From Turritopsis dohrnii (Eukaryota > Cnidaria > Hydrozoa > Anthoathecata > Oceaniidae), in NCBI GenBank assembly GCA_027922465.2, contig BQMF02000277.1, positions 372,001-436,000 on the forward strand: DNA of 64,000 nt. The letters are read 5' to 3'. Made by a program: the position numbers and the translations under genes. Shown piece after piece: positions 24,401 through 35,256 of this stretch (positions are counted from its first letter, which is position 1; each line of letters opens with the position of its first letter). A model generated the notes under the pieces. The model was not told the origin of the DNA and did not search any database. It saw only the letters and a list, made by a program, of their open reading frames with translations.

Positions 24401-27400
24401 CATGCGTGCACTTACATGAAACCAAAGCACCGTGCATGGCATGTCAGCGATATATTTACAAAAGTCTCTTTGATCAATATTAAATATATTTTAAGACATA
24501 AAACATATTTTAAGTTAAAAAAGAAAATTTGTAGAAGAAATTAATAATTATCTTGGACTGTGATCATCGTTTCTTACTAAAAAGAAATTCTCAACGTTTT
24601 GTAAACAGAAGAGTCAATAATACAACAATGACATACATGTGCTTCCGTGGCGCAGTTGGCTAGTGGACGTGACCATAAGGGCATCTTGTTTTTTTTATTT
24701 TCATGTTTTATTTTCCTCTTTATTAATTTTTGAATAAATTTTATTTACCGTCAAAGTAATCTTTAAAGCTAACATTTTACGTTCTGAATCTTCGAAAACA
24801 TTGTTTTGTTTTATTAATTCATTCTCCGTGAAAATCTCATTATTTTTACTTGACACATTTCAAATTTGATTTGATTATCATACAGAATGAAGATCGTTGA
24901 TCGTTAACTGGAAAAATTGATCGCACATCTGTCAAAAATTTACACGAGCGCACGCCATAACTGATATCGTCAATTAAGACGTGCGATGACAACGCGTCTG
25001 CTAATTATCTTACGACCAGGCGTGTGTGTGTTTGTACTTTATTTTTCTTGTTTTTCTTGTTTTTCTTTCTTGCTTGCTTTTTTTTCTTCTTTCTGTTTTG
25101 GTAAATTTCTTTACTGGTTTCGATTGGGAAACTGTGTTTACCACGGAAATTTTTACCATAGCTAACACCCTGGACTTTGCTTCACTCCTTTGCATGACGA
25201 TTTATCACGGATGATGATATCATTTTATGTTTTCATTTAACTGAGCATAATTTGTTTCAATTACAAAGTACCTGTTTGGAAAAAAGGACAACAAAGGACA
25301 GGTGTTCTATTAAAATATTTTTTCTTCAAACACCTGAGTTAATCAAAATATTCTATTTTTTCATCATTCAATTTCATTCATAACATGAGTGTATCACTAC
25401 GCACATATTGTTTTAAAACAATTCCTGAAAAATGGGAGTTGATTCGTAGAAACAAGAAATTGATTCGTGAATCACGCATAACAAATCCTTAATTCCAACC
25501 CTGAAATCTGAAGTCTGACGGGAGACAGATTTTTCTTCTAGCATGTAATTAAAAAGAAGAACATGTTAAGCCATTTCCGTCTGTTTTGTTAATTTTTACA
25601 TTTTCATTACTTTACAGTAGCTACGATAGGTATGTTACCAAGATAATGCGATTAGCCGAAGAGCTGTTAAAATAGAACAGCTTTTTTTATCTATCATGGC
25701 ATACAAACGCGTTTTCGACGATATTTTACGAGATAAAGTGGTGGTTTTACATGCATTCTAGGCGCATAAATAGGGTTCAACATAACTTCCAAACCATTTA
25801 TCGTAGCTTGTGAGAAAATTGTAGGTGAATTCACAGGAATTATTTTATAAGAAAGTTCAGCCTCATGCTAAGGTTACAATTTTGTTCTTACTTTTTCCAA
25901 ATCTGAGGCTCCTCTTGTTATAAAATTTTTCTTATGAAAAAAACCATGTATAATTATGGTTCTAGGACAAACTCCCCCCTGGACAATCCCCCCACCCCCC
26001 ACCTATAATAATACCAATGATATTTTTGCTTGTTACTTTAGAGCAAAAGTGTTGCAGTTTATTTTAGCCAGGTTGATTGTTCAATTTTTCAGCCTATATC
26101 AAGGAACGTATACTCTACATATTTTTAAGTTCCAAACTAACAACTGTTTTTTAAAAGGTTTTTGCATCCATCAATATGCAGTCTATATTTCCACACACTT
26201 TTCATTACTTTAAATGCCTGGACTTGAATCAGTTACTACCCTGAAATCACTGTCTCACTAAATGATTTATAGGTCCCTCATGCAGAAGTTTGTTAAAATT
26301 GCATATCATCAACATACATGCAGCATTCACCTTTATAAAATTTGACCAACTCATTTTCTAAGAAACTAATGACAACAAAAAATCTGTTTGCCCAACTTAA
26401 TAATACCAATTGGTCATTGAACAAAAAATACATACCAGTAAATGCTGAACCAGTACTTTCAGGTTCTTCAGGACTGGTTGTAGCAGTTTCCAAGGTCGAG
26501 TCTGAAGATGTAACATAATCTAGCGCATCTTCTGGAGAAGTTTCAACACCTTCTTCACTTAAGGTTGTCACTAATTCCTCAGTAACTTCGGACTTGCTAC
26601 TATCTACATCTTGAGAATCAGTTTCCGCAATCTCATTATTAATTTCAGTATTTGAGTCCGTTTCTGTTGTCTTTGTTTCTACAGGGGATACTTCTTCTGT
26701 TTTCACAGGTGCCTCTACAATCTCAGCTTCGACTGGTTCTTCTTCTTTTGTATCTGGAATGGCTGCAACAACAGCTGGTTCAGATGTTATTTTTTCTTGC
26801 TTACCATCAGTTGAGTCAATAGGCAGGACTTCAGGCTTAACCGTATCCGTGACAGTGCCTTCTGAATTTTTTCTATCAGTTACTTTGGATTCAGTCTGTG
26901 GACCAGGTGATGGAGATAATGCAACAGCATACACCTAAACCCACAAATCATGAACCGTTACAAAGATATAATCAGGAAAAGATTTTGATGACATCACAGA
27001 CCTGTCCCCAAAAATTTGTGCCAAAAATTTTCATCACCTGTATCACAGACCCCAATAAACGTCAGGTTTTCCCTATTGACAGCCGGTAGAATTTGTGTTC
27101 GGCCGGAGGCAGACTCGAACCCGGAACCTCTGGTGTGCCAGCCGAACACGCTATCGTTATGTTAGACAAACAGAGAATTGGCTATTAATATAATAAAGTA
27201 GACGCCAAGACGGGGGCACTCACCACCCATGTTCAGCCTGCAGAGTTCACGAAAAATAAAATTGAGGAATCGGCAAAGGAAAATGTACGCATTGTAGAGT
27301 TTAAAAAGGGTCAAACAAATGTACGGGGTCATTTTGATACGGCCAACCGTTAGAGAGATATTGTCAATCAAAGGTTTTGATGACATCACAGACTCGCAAG

Positions 27401-30304
27401 TTCAAACATGAAGGTTTGAATTTTTTGGCCTGTATTACTCCCTGCATATGTCAGAATCTCAACCTTGCTTTATAACAAAACTTTTTTTCATTTTCTCACA
27501 CTAATTTTCAACTATTCATTAATGGGCACATCTGAGATATATTTCTATGAAACTAAACTCATTTGACTTCAAAGCAAAAAGATGCAAAAACATTAAATCG
27601 TCGATATTTTGTAGCTAAAATGATGGCTGTTTTTGGATTAAGATTTTGCAAAAATCTGAAATCCTTATTTTTTTTTGAATCGCAAAAAACACCACTTTCC
27701 CATAAGAATTTGGTGGACTTAAGGCCATTTTTCGAAAAAAGACATGCAGAAATATGGGGATATGGTCTTATCTCAATTTTTGAAAAAATGGACTTAAGGC
27801 TGTCTTGAACTGAGACGACGAAATGTTGAAAAAGAAATAATAATGATAAAACGTTTGAGGAAGAACTTTAGAAATTTTAAGCAACAAAGATAAAATTAAA
27901 TTATATTTCAAATATAACATATATACCTGAGCAGCAAAAGTTGCCTGAATTTTTGCTTTTTCGTCATCTTGTGCAGGCAAAGGAGATGCACTTGATGAGG
28001 TGGAATAACCACTAGTAGTTGTTGGTTGTTTTTTCTTTAGAATTTCGTTAGTGAGATCTTTTCCTGAAACAGGATCCTTCAATGTTATAGTACACCCACT
28101 CCTCTTTTTCTGCACAGACTCCTGCATTGGTGTGTGTTGGATAATAGGCTGTGTCATTTGTCCAGCTGGACTCTGTTGCACTTGATGATTATAAATTACA
28201 TTACGTGGAGTGGCAATATGAGGTGATGAACTTGTTGGTATTGCGTGTTGTTGTGCCAACATTATGTTGTTATTATATTGACCTAAAATACAAATTAAAT
28301 AAGTCCAGATAATCGTTACGTCATCTTTTTTTTTAGAAGCATGGGGTATTTTTGGATCCAGCCTCAATATGCTGAAGCAAAATAGCGATTTCAACCTGAT
28401 ATAATGCTTATGATATGCTTATCGTAGAAGTTGTTACTGTTTGATGGACTTTGAAGCATGATGAAGTGTATACTCCATCATTTTCCATTTTCTTGCTTAG
28501 TTGGATGTACAGATGAATATTGGAAGTAATCCTTAGACTTTTCTTAGCTTAGGTTCTGAAACAACTCTATGGAATATGCAGTCTATTTAGCTGTTCTTTG
28601 TAAAATCATCCAAGTGTTTTATATCAAGGTAATTGAACCAATAATGTATAATTTCGTTGACGATAAAAGTGACATGTTAAAAACCTGTTCAATTACCTTG
28701 ATACGAAATATTGCCATAATGTTTTTACCAAATAAATTATTCAAACAAAAGTGTTTTGTTGTTTATTTCAAGCCTCTTCTTATTTCCGTGCCCCTGAAAC
28801 CATCTTGTCCAGAAAGTTGTAAAGGCAGATGTTCAATTTTGTAGGTTTCTAAAAAAATCCCAAAAGGTTCGTGTGCAGCCTCATAATGCTTATAAAGTCT
28901 ATGCTTATAAAAAAGAGTGTACTGGCAACAGTCTTAAAAGAAATTCCCTCTGAAGTTGAATAGCTTAGATTTTCTTATTAGCCTCACGCAATTCCACTCA
29001 GACAATATTGGTTGATCAGAATTTACCTTGCTGCATTACATAATGTATAGGATGATAGGGAGCTCGTGGGTACCCAGGTTGTATCTGATGATATTGATAA
29101 GATTGTCCTCCATTCTGCATATTATAATGTGGATGAACTTGATAAGCCTGTGAATGAAATCCAGGCACAACTTCATTTCTTTGCTGAAACATTAAAAAAA
29201 AAAGACATTTCTAAGACCAGTATCAAATAGCATTGTGAACAAATGTAATATTTCACAAGTCATAACAATCAAAGTCTGCAATATTTGTTATATCTGGTAT
29301 ATCAGGGTTCACCATGACGACATGTCTAATCGCGGGATAAAAGCTGTAGCTAGAATACATTAGTTACGGGATCAGGTACTATGAAAAACAACATCGCAAA
29401 TATTGTACAAGAGCTTTAAAGGCATAAGGATTTCTACATTTTTGTTCATACTTTGTACTTAAATAATACCCACTTGGTATAATTCAAATAACGAAATAGT
29501 AACATAAAAACATTATTATAACACTTTCTAACGTTTCTGGAAATTTTGGTTATTTATCTCACAACGATTCAAAAGATATTTTGCGATATGGATACAATTT
29601 TGAATTAAGAATGGATGTACGCCAATTTCTTTCCCGGGAATTGACATTTTGACGACGTGCCATATTAGACATAAACAAGCGCCGCGGACGTATAGTTTTG
29701 ACAGTAAGAAAATTGAACCAATTGAACACAAAAGGTTTTAATAGATTTCTTGGTTACGCAAAAATCTAATTAACAACAAGAAAAAGTTTTTCATGTTAAG
29801 CTAAATCGTAACTACGCGAAAAAACACGTCCATTGCATAGCTCTAGCTATGCGACAGCGTGCAGGAACGCGATCACGTAGCTGTCGTGACGAAGCCTGGT
29901 ATATTCAAAACAATATTATTCATAAGCCCCATAATAACTTGGAAACAAACTCTAACCTGTGGATAACTAGAACCAGCCGAAACTAAAGAAACATGCCCCA
30001 TTCGTCCAACATGATTAATTGGGCCACGTATAGTTGGTTGGGCATTGTTTACATATTGCATTTGTTGCTGCATCATCGGTTGGTTAGGTGGCAACTGCTG
30101 CTGGTAAAGTATCTACATTAATAGGATGGATACAATGAAAAGTCTTAAAACTTGGAAGGAATGAAAAAATTGAATCTACAATATTGAATACTTTACAAGT
30201 TAGAAAAATGTGGTTTTTGGTTAAGATCGGTTGTATGATTACAGTTTTAAAATTTTGGAATACCTGTGGGGGAGGTGGTTGGTTATGGTTTGGAAATGTT
30301 TGTC
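12425..30304 (-). CDS. EIF4G: Eukaryotic translation initiation factor 4 gamma, 24 coding exons
   Basis: Scaffold of the cap-binding complex eIF4F in the cytoplasm, linking eIF4E, eIF4A, eIF3 and poly(A)-binding protein. Exons (complement): 30304-30264, 30112-29957, 29183-29027, 28282-27927, 26934-26436, 18652-18486, 17813-17717, 17596-17431, 17348-17129, 17003-16803, 16712-16566, 16374-16267, 16184-16044, 15953-15710, 15568-15438, 15353-15160, 14847-14571, 14475-14303, 14211-14004, 13760-13662, 13582-13463, 13391-13307, 13041-12907, 12630-12425. All join in one frame, giving 1442 codons including the stop. Exon 28282-27927 has the [16 protein letters not shown] block of animal eIF4G. Exon 17596-17431 has the eIF4E-binding YDRDFLL. 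The MIF4G domain has [24 protein letters not shown] and PRMDQYF, then SNWVPRR. MA3 starts at [14 protein letters not shown], and W2 ends with [15 protein letters not shown] and WLRKAEEES. The Q/P-rich N-terminus is incomplete; its start is unresolved (see 33777). Human eIF4G1 is ~1600 residues. Confidence 0.93.
16267..17348 (-). other. eIF4G MIF4G core exons
   Basis: Exons 17348-17129, 17003-16803, 16712-16566 and 16374-16267 begin with an Arg/Gly-rich linker and then encode the HEAT-repeat MIF4G domain that binds eIF4A. Near-invariant blocks are visible ([39 protein letters not shown]). The domain continues into 16184-15710. Confidence 0.9.
20226..22818. repeat. Region bounded by short inverted repeats with repeated aatttaatttcgcg blocks
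   Basis: The left end taagggaagaaatt at 20226 recurs inverted at about 22805-22818 (aatttcttccctta). Near both ends are repeated blocks such as ggaatttaatttcgcggatgg (twice in tandem at 20250-20330) and cgagaatttaatttcctt at 22165. This could be a degenerate DNA element of ~2.6 kb or two related small ones; no transposase seen. Confidence 0.35.
21929..21984. repeat. Dispersed repeat shared with 39.81-39.87 kb
   Basis: tttgtctaatattc...cataccatggcattaagttattaaacat occurs here and at 39813-39870 with small differences. On the minus strand both copies read [13 protein letters not shown], so the repeat carries coding remains of an unidentified protein. Confidence 0.6.
23192..23920. repeat. Foldback element with ~165-bp inverted arms
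   Basis: The left arm at 23192-23351 (from ctttctttttaacgttctt to ccaaaacgatgg) is repeated inverted at 23753-23920 with few mismatches. The loop holds part of a second palindromic element (23395-23745). No ORF. Superfamily unknown. Confidence 0.8.
23395..24331. mobile_element. Candidate MITE with CAGGCCTGGTCGTAAG termini
   Basis: CAGGCCTGGTCGTAAG at 23395 is matched by its reverse complement ending at 24331, each preceded or followed by a ctattac-like sequence. The right third contains a GC-rich palindrome with gcgtgcgatcgcacgc. The first ~350 bp recur inverted at 24689-25021. The element overlaps the right arm of the 23192-23920 foldback, so insertion order is unclear. Confidence 0.5.
24644..24688 (+). 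repeat. tRNA-like 5' half (SINE-like)
   Basis: GCTTCCGTGGCGCAGTTGG followed by ctagtggacgtgacc resembles the 5' half of a tRNA with an A box. No B box follows; the sequence runs straight into the repeat at 24689. Not a functional tRNA gene. Confidence 0.4.
24689..25021. repeat. Inverted partial copy of the 23.4-kb element
   Basis: Matches the reverse complement of 23395-23745 with roughly one mismatch per ten bases, and ends in cttacgaccaggc as expected for that terminus. The other end is missing. Confidence 0.75.
26983..27393 (-). mobile_element. tRNA-derived SINE-like insert flanked by 19-bp direct repeats
   Basis: ttttgatgacatcacagac occurs perfectly at 26983-27001 and 27375-27393. Between them, on the minus strand, 27172-27100 reads like a tRNA-derived unit with the B box GGGTTCGAGTCTGCC. 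The direct repeats are long enough to be a target-site duplication of a retroposed element. It lies in an eIF4G intron. Confidence 0.5.
28617..28702. repeat. Short inverted repeat (hairpin)
   Basis: tatcaaggtaattgaac near 28620 recurs inverted as gttcaattaccttgata near 28687, with a ~50-bp loop. It lies in an eIF4G intron; possibly a tiny MITE. Confidence 0.6.
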
Positions 30305-30437
30305 CTGAAAATGAATAATCACACATTGTACACATTATACATCTACCATTATATAAAATTCTCAAGTTATTCTTTATGCAAAAGAATTTTGTAAAAGAAT
30401 TCCAACACTTGCTTTTCAGTTTCTTTTAAAGGGATTA

Positions 30438-31124
30438 CCGCATTTCCTCTATTTAGCACTGCCCTCTAATTAACGCCTCAATTATAATTTAAAATTCGAA
30501 AAGACCGCCGTCCTCTAAAGAGCACTGCAACCAAATGCAGAGCTCATCAGAGAAGAAATTTAAAAAAATAAAAACATAGAAAAATTTGTATTTAAATTCA
30601 ATCGTTTTTCTATCAGCAAATTCTGTCAATTCTAGTTCAAGAAGATAAGAAAATATTGTTTTAAGAAAGTGTTCAATGAAAAACATTGAAAGCAGCTGGA
30701 AGAACAAGTCCCAGTTTTCTCTTCCTCTCTCCAGCAACACTTGCTATCATTGAGTTTGAATGGTTAGCTTGAAGAAATTGATTGATGAGTTTTGACAACT
30801 CAATTGGTATGTGCCCAACAAGAATATATTTCTCATAATCACGGAAGAGGATTCACAAGTCAGCCCATTTGAAAACATACAGATTCTGACGTTGAGCGTT
30901 TCACTTAGTCGATGAGGATCATGATTCTGATGAAGACATTGTAGTCTAGGGTTTTTTTATGTGAAAAAAATGTTATAGAACAAAACTATGTTTGTCAATT
31001 TCATGTTCTCTTTGTTTGTTTCCTGAGATCTTAAAAACAGAAATTTGGAAATTTTGAAAAGAGCGCTGCACCTAAAAACACAAAAATTGAAAGAGTGCTG
31101 CGACGCTTATAAGAGGATATACGG
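30438..31124. mobile_element. TA-flanked MITE, Tigger/pogo-like termini
   Basis: Flanked by TA (30436-37 and 31125-26). The left end is CCGCATTTCCTCTATTTAGC; the right end read inward is CCGTATATCCTCTTATAAGC. These imperfect termini resemble Tigger/pogo-type elements found in many invertebrates. The interior has no intact transposase. Confidence 0.55.
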
Positions 31125-32244
31125 TAATCTAAAAACTGTCGACATGTTATATGATGTAATACATCTAATATGTTATATGAATGTAAAATTATTGTTGCAA
31201 CATCAGTTTACTCCAAGTGTGATGCATACTTTTAAGAATAATCATAAGACTAATAGGCCACTATGGATAGCTGAACCAAGTAAATCATTGGTCACATTAA
31301 AATATGAGAATGCTATGACATAACAAATAGTTTTAGTAGTATATAATGCAAACTTCTTATTTCCGTGATTGCAAATTTGAAGGTTCCAAGTACGGTCTTT
31401 AAACTTAATTACTTCAGGGTGTGAATTACCATAATAAATTCACATGGAAAAAACTTCCTCTGCTCAGTTTTTCTGCAGTTAAATTTTTGCCAGCAGTCAA
31501 ATCAACACTAAACAAGTTCTTGATTTTCAATAAAACTTTTCATAACCAATCTCATGGTATTTGTTTACACAAGACAAGGAAAAAAATGATGGAATGTTAG
31601 ATACTAACTTATTAATATGATTATAAGATAAAAAAATGAAAGATCCGTAAAATCAAAGGCAATTTTGATAAACATTGAAAAAATTTCATTGAACCAATAA
31701 AAACATAAGCTGTGGTTTATTTTCAATCAATTATGGTCAATTCTTCTTCTGCGAAAAGTATTTTGACAAATGAAAATCGCATAAAATCATACTAAATGAG
31801 GTTTTGTTTTGTTTGCTTCAACAACCAGGATAATTAATTGATAATTGTGACAATTGATAATGAATACATTGTTAAACGCATAGCTAGCACGAATAGGAAG
31901 CAACAACACAAATTTTTAAAAATATTCAAAAGAATATTGAAAATTAGAATCTGTACATTGGTACATTTGATATCACATTTCACCATTTTCTGAAATTTTG
32001 AAATAGTAACTTTGAAATTTTTGAGTGATTTTGAAAATTCCTTCATGTGAGTTGTTCATAAAAACGAAAATATCACCCTACCTTTATATTCATTGAATTT
32101 GACAATTATTGTAAAAAGAAAGTCTTCAAATGATTAAAAGGATTTTTTAAAAAAAAAAAAAAGAAAATCAATGGTGGTGAGAGTTCTATACAGGATTTTG
32201 AAACAGATTGACAATGTCATCTATTTATATTCGTGCCATTTCAG

Positions 32245-32557
32245 CCAGCGAGTCTAGTATCTTCACAGCATACTCAGATTTTCAATGTCATCATTAATGG
32301 CAAAGTTTATCAAGTTTCATTAAGTCAAAGTGCCACTTCATTGGCAAGAACATTACAGAGCGGGGTGACTTCGATCAGTAAAAATAAACTTAAGTGCATT
32401 TTTCCCATTTTTTAAGATTTTCGTTTAGATTCCTATTGTAAAACATCAACTGAATCATCAAGAGAAACAATCAATTTCTTTCGAAACTAACACTGAAAAA
32501 CATCAAAATTTCACTGCTCACATTGGTCATCTCTCTACTTCATATTCAGGAGTCTAG
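32245..32557 (+). CDS. Two candidate terminal exons of an unknown gene inside an eIF4G intron
   Basis: Exon 32245-32364 follows a good acceptor (ccatttcag) and encodes 40 residues including IFNVIINGKVYQVSLSQSA. Exon 32429-32557 follows ttttcgtttag and encodes 42 residues ending in a TAG (start IPIVKHQLNH, end STSYSGV). Both are in phase 0. The donor GTGACT at 32365 is weak. Low stop density and ordinary amino-acid composition suggest coding sequence, but no upstream exon or domain was recognised. It could be the 3' end of a nested gene on the opposite strand, or a gene fragment. Confidence 0.35.
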
Positions 32558-33776
32558 CCTGGACATTTTTGATTCATACGTGAAGTATCGAGGCTGAATG
32601 TAAAGAAAATTATGAAATGTCTCAAAAAATTATATTCTTCACTGTTGTTTCTGTTTTTCTTTTACTTTTTCTTTTATCGATAATATAGTGTTTTTAAAAA
32701 CATGAAAAAAACGAATGTTTAATATCAGCACTTAATTACATGTTTGCAAGGACTTTGTGAAAAGTTGCCGTATTTCATGGGTGGTTTAATGACTTATACA
32801 AAGAAATTTTAGTAAGCGTGCTTTTTCCCCATGATGATAGGTCTCAAAAATTTCGTTTGAGATTCAATTAAATTTCAATGTTAATTTCGTTTTGTATTAA
32901 TGAGGGTAACACATGTGTGACCATTGTAAATAATTTTTGTTCTAATAATATTCGCTGACCTGAATCTTATAAAATATGAAGTATACATCCTCCAATCCTC
33001 CTATTGATGAAACATACCAGTTATGATGTTTAATGATATATAAATTATTTCATTGGGAACAAGAACCCTTTCAAAGTAGTCTTTTTATTCTGTAAAAATA
33101 AATTCATCATACTTTTGTATTTATATTATTAAAGAAAAATATGTAATACTTTTCCTGTTAGGTTTCCAGTTTTCTGGTAACATTTATTAGGTATATCCAT
33201 TATAGATCAAATTTCATTTAAATTTCATATCACACAAGTGAAAATAGGATGTTTTAGATATATACATAACAGTTTACACTTTACACTCTCTAATTATTTA
33301 AAAAGAAGTTTATTTCACCCTTACCAAGTTTGGGACTAATAAATATAGAACACAGAACAGATAACTAGCTAGCTAAACAACACACTCTCACATCAATGTT
33401 GTTTACAACTTCCTGAGGAAGTTTTTAGCTACCTTTTAGAATTCATTGCTTTAACCTACGTAGTGGAATATTTGATAGACAGGGAAAATACACAAAAATT
33501 ATTATATAATAAAATAAATTTAGTTAATAGCCCATTTAAAAGTATATGAATAACTGACCTTTGTGCATCGTAAGGAAACTTTATGAGAGTGAAGTTCCAT
33601 TTATGTTTGACATGCCAGTTTTTCTTAAAACATAAAAATAACGATGTAGGAAATAAGTATGAACCCCATTAGTTAAGTAAAAGCTGTAACAGCAGATATA
33701 GTTAATATAAATCACAGATATTGAACGATTTTGATTTCAATAACAGATTTAGTAATGGCGGCTTACCTCCTGGCAA

Positions 33777-33868
33777 AGGAGTAGTATCGTGTAGAACATT
33801 TACCGTGACGTAATGTCTGCTACCAACCTGTCCCCCAGTCCTAAAATTCTTGTTGACACTGATGCCCC
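33777..33868 (-). other. Candidate upstream exon of eIF4G
   Basis: The minus-strand frame VNVLHDTTPLPG ends at a GTAAGC donor (gcttac at 33771-33776 on the plus strand). The phase (CCA GGA G) fits the acceptor of the 30304 exon, continuing as GQTFPNHNQ. No in-frame ATG is present, so it may be an internal exon whose upstream partner is missing, or a 5' untranslated exon. The 3.5-kb intron would contain the 32.2-kb plus-strand exons and the 30.4-kb MITE. The upper limit is a guess. Confidence 0.4.
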
Positions 33869-35256
33869 GGTGGGTTTTTTTACTACTGTTTTTTTTTCAG
33901 ATAATGGGGAATATTCCCCGTTTCGATGATTTATACCTTTTTTTCTAGAAATCATATCAATATCAATTTCTCATATCAATAATATGCCGCACACAAACTA
34001 CCATATGCATACAAACGACAAATAAAAATTCGACATGTCGTCTCGACGGAGTGTTTAGTACCTTTGAGTGCAGCCAATGCAGACCCGTTCGAGTCCCAAT
34101 CATTTTGTATTTTGATTCTTTACTCCAGTGCAGTTTAAAAGCAGCGTATCATCCAATTAGGAGACACGAGCTGACTGCTGACTTTGGTCAAGTCAGAGCA
34201 ATAGTATACAGTGGAACCTCTAATATTAACGGGACACGCTAATTAGCGGACACCTCTCATTAACGGACAAATTCATTTTCCCCGGCGAAAGTCAAACTCT
34301 CATAAGAAACTCTCCAAAAAGGAGACACCTCTAAGTAACGGACAAAATTTTTTCCCCGATATGGTGTCCGCTAATTAGAGGTTCCACTGTACACGTATTT
34401 TTTTCATTGCTTATGATCGCCTAGGAAAGTTGCTTAACGGTTGCTTACTTAATTTTTAATTTTCCAAGCATTTATCAAACATTTCTACTTTTGAAACATT
34501 GGAGAAAGAGCATAAGCAAGATTGGATGTTAAACGTTTATAATCAAACCATAAAACAAATATAAACTTCTTCAGGAAAACTTCGGATTCCGTTTAGAATT
34601 TGTTAAACAGATGTAACCTTATGAAAGAATATCACATACTAGAAATTTTATGTTGCTTATACAAAAGCTTGCTCCTAGGAAATTTGCTTAATTTTTTTTT
34701 GAAGATTTGCCTAGGGTTGCTTATAACCTGGTTGCTTATAAAAAAATACGAGTAAGTATACATATAAATGATAAGTCAACTTATTTTCAAGTCAAATACT
34801 ATTTTCAAGTCGACGGGCGAAGAGCATACCTTCTCGGTTGGAACAAGAAAAAGGTGTCACGAAAGAATGATATTTTCACCGCTAGCATTGCATTGTTGCA
34901 GTTGTGTGACCTGGAGGTTATCGAACAAGGTGTCCCTATTAACAAAAATCAAAAATACTTTTCAAATTTATCTTTTCGCACAAATCTGCAAACATCACAT
35001 TACATTTCAAGAACACAATAAAAAATAAAATTTTTTTAAAAAAAATTAGACGAACGTCAAAACACTACACTCCTGAAGGATATGGTAGCGAATTTGTAAT
35101 AGAAGACCCATCTTCATATCACGTACAAGGGACGGTTATGTGGCGTACTATTACTTCCAATAATTTCTTCTACGAGCACAGCTTGACTGCGATACAGCTA
35201 AACTCCGTCGCTCATCTAAGTAAGTTAATCAACTCCACCGATCACCAAGTTTGGGT
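33869..35256. other. Intergenic interval with one MITE
   Basis: Between the 5' side of eIF4G and the 3' end of the SFT2 gene. Apart from the element at 34209-34389 no coding or RNA gene is supported; overlapping short ORFs at 34.7-35.0 kb show no recognisable motif. Confidence 0.45.
34209..34389. mobile_element. 181-bp MITE with CAGTGGAACCTC termini and TA duplication
   Basis: CAGTGGAACCTCTAAT at the left end is matched by ATTAGAGGTTCCACTG at the right end, flanked by TA (34207-08, 34390-91). Inside, the ends hold repeated ctaattagcggacacctct-type blocks. This is typical of Tc1/mariner-pogo MITEs. Confidence 0.85.

Larger units (their letters stand above)
18653..26435 (-). other. Large eIF4G intron (7.8 kb) filled with repeats
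   Basis: Flanked by phase-matching exons (26934-26436 ends ACT G, 18652 starts TT ACA). It contains no supported gene. Contents include a cgcgg/aatttaatttc repeat region (20226-22818), a dispersed repeat fragment near 21.93 kb, a foldback cluster at 23.19-25.02 kb, a tRNA-like 5' half at 24.64 kb and a C-rich patch near 25.97 kb. Confidence 0.75.

Noticed and set aside
24644..24688. tRNA gene
   Set aside because: Only a 5' half with an A box; no acceptor-stem partner or B box follows.
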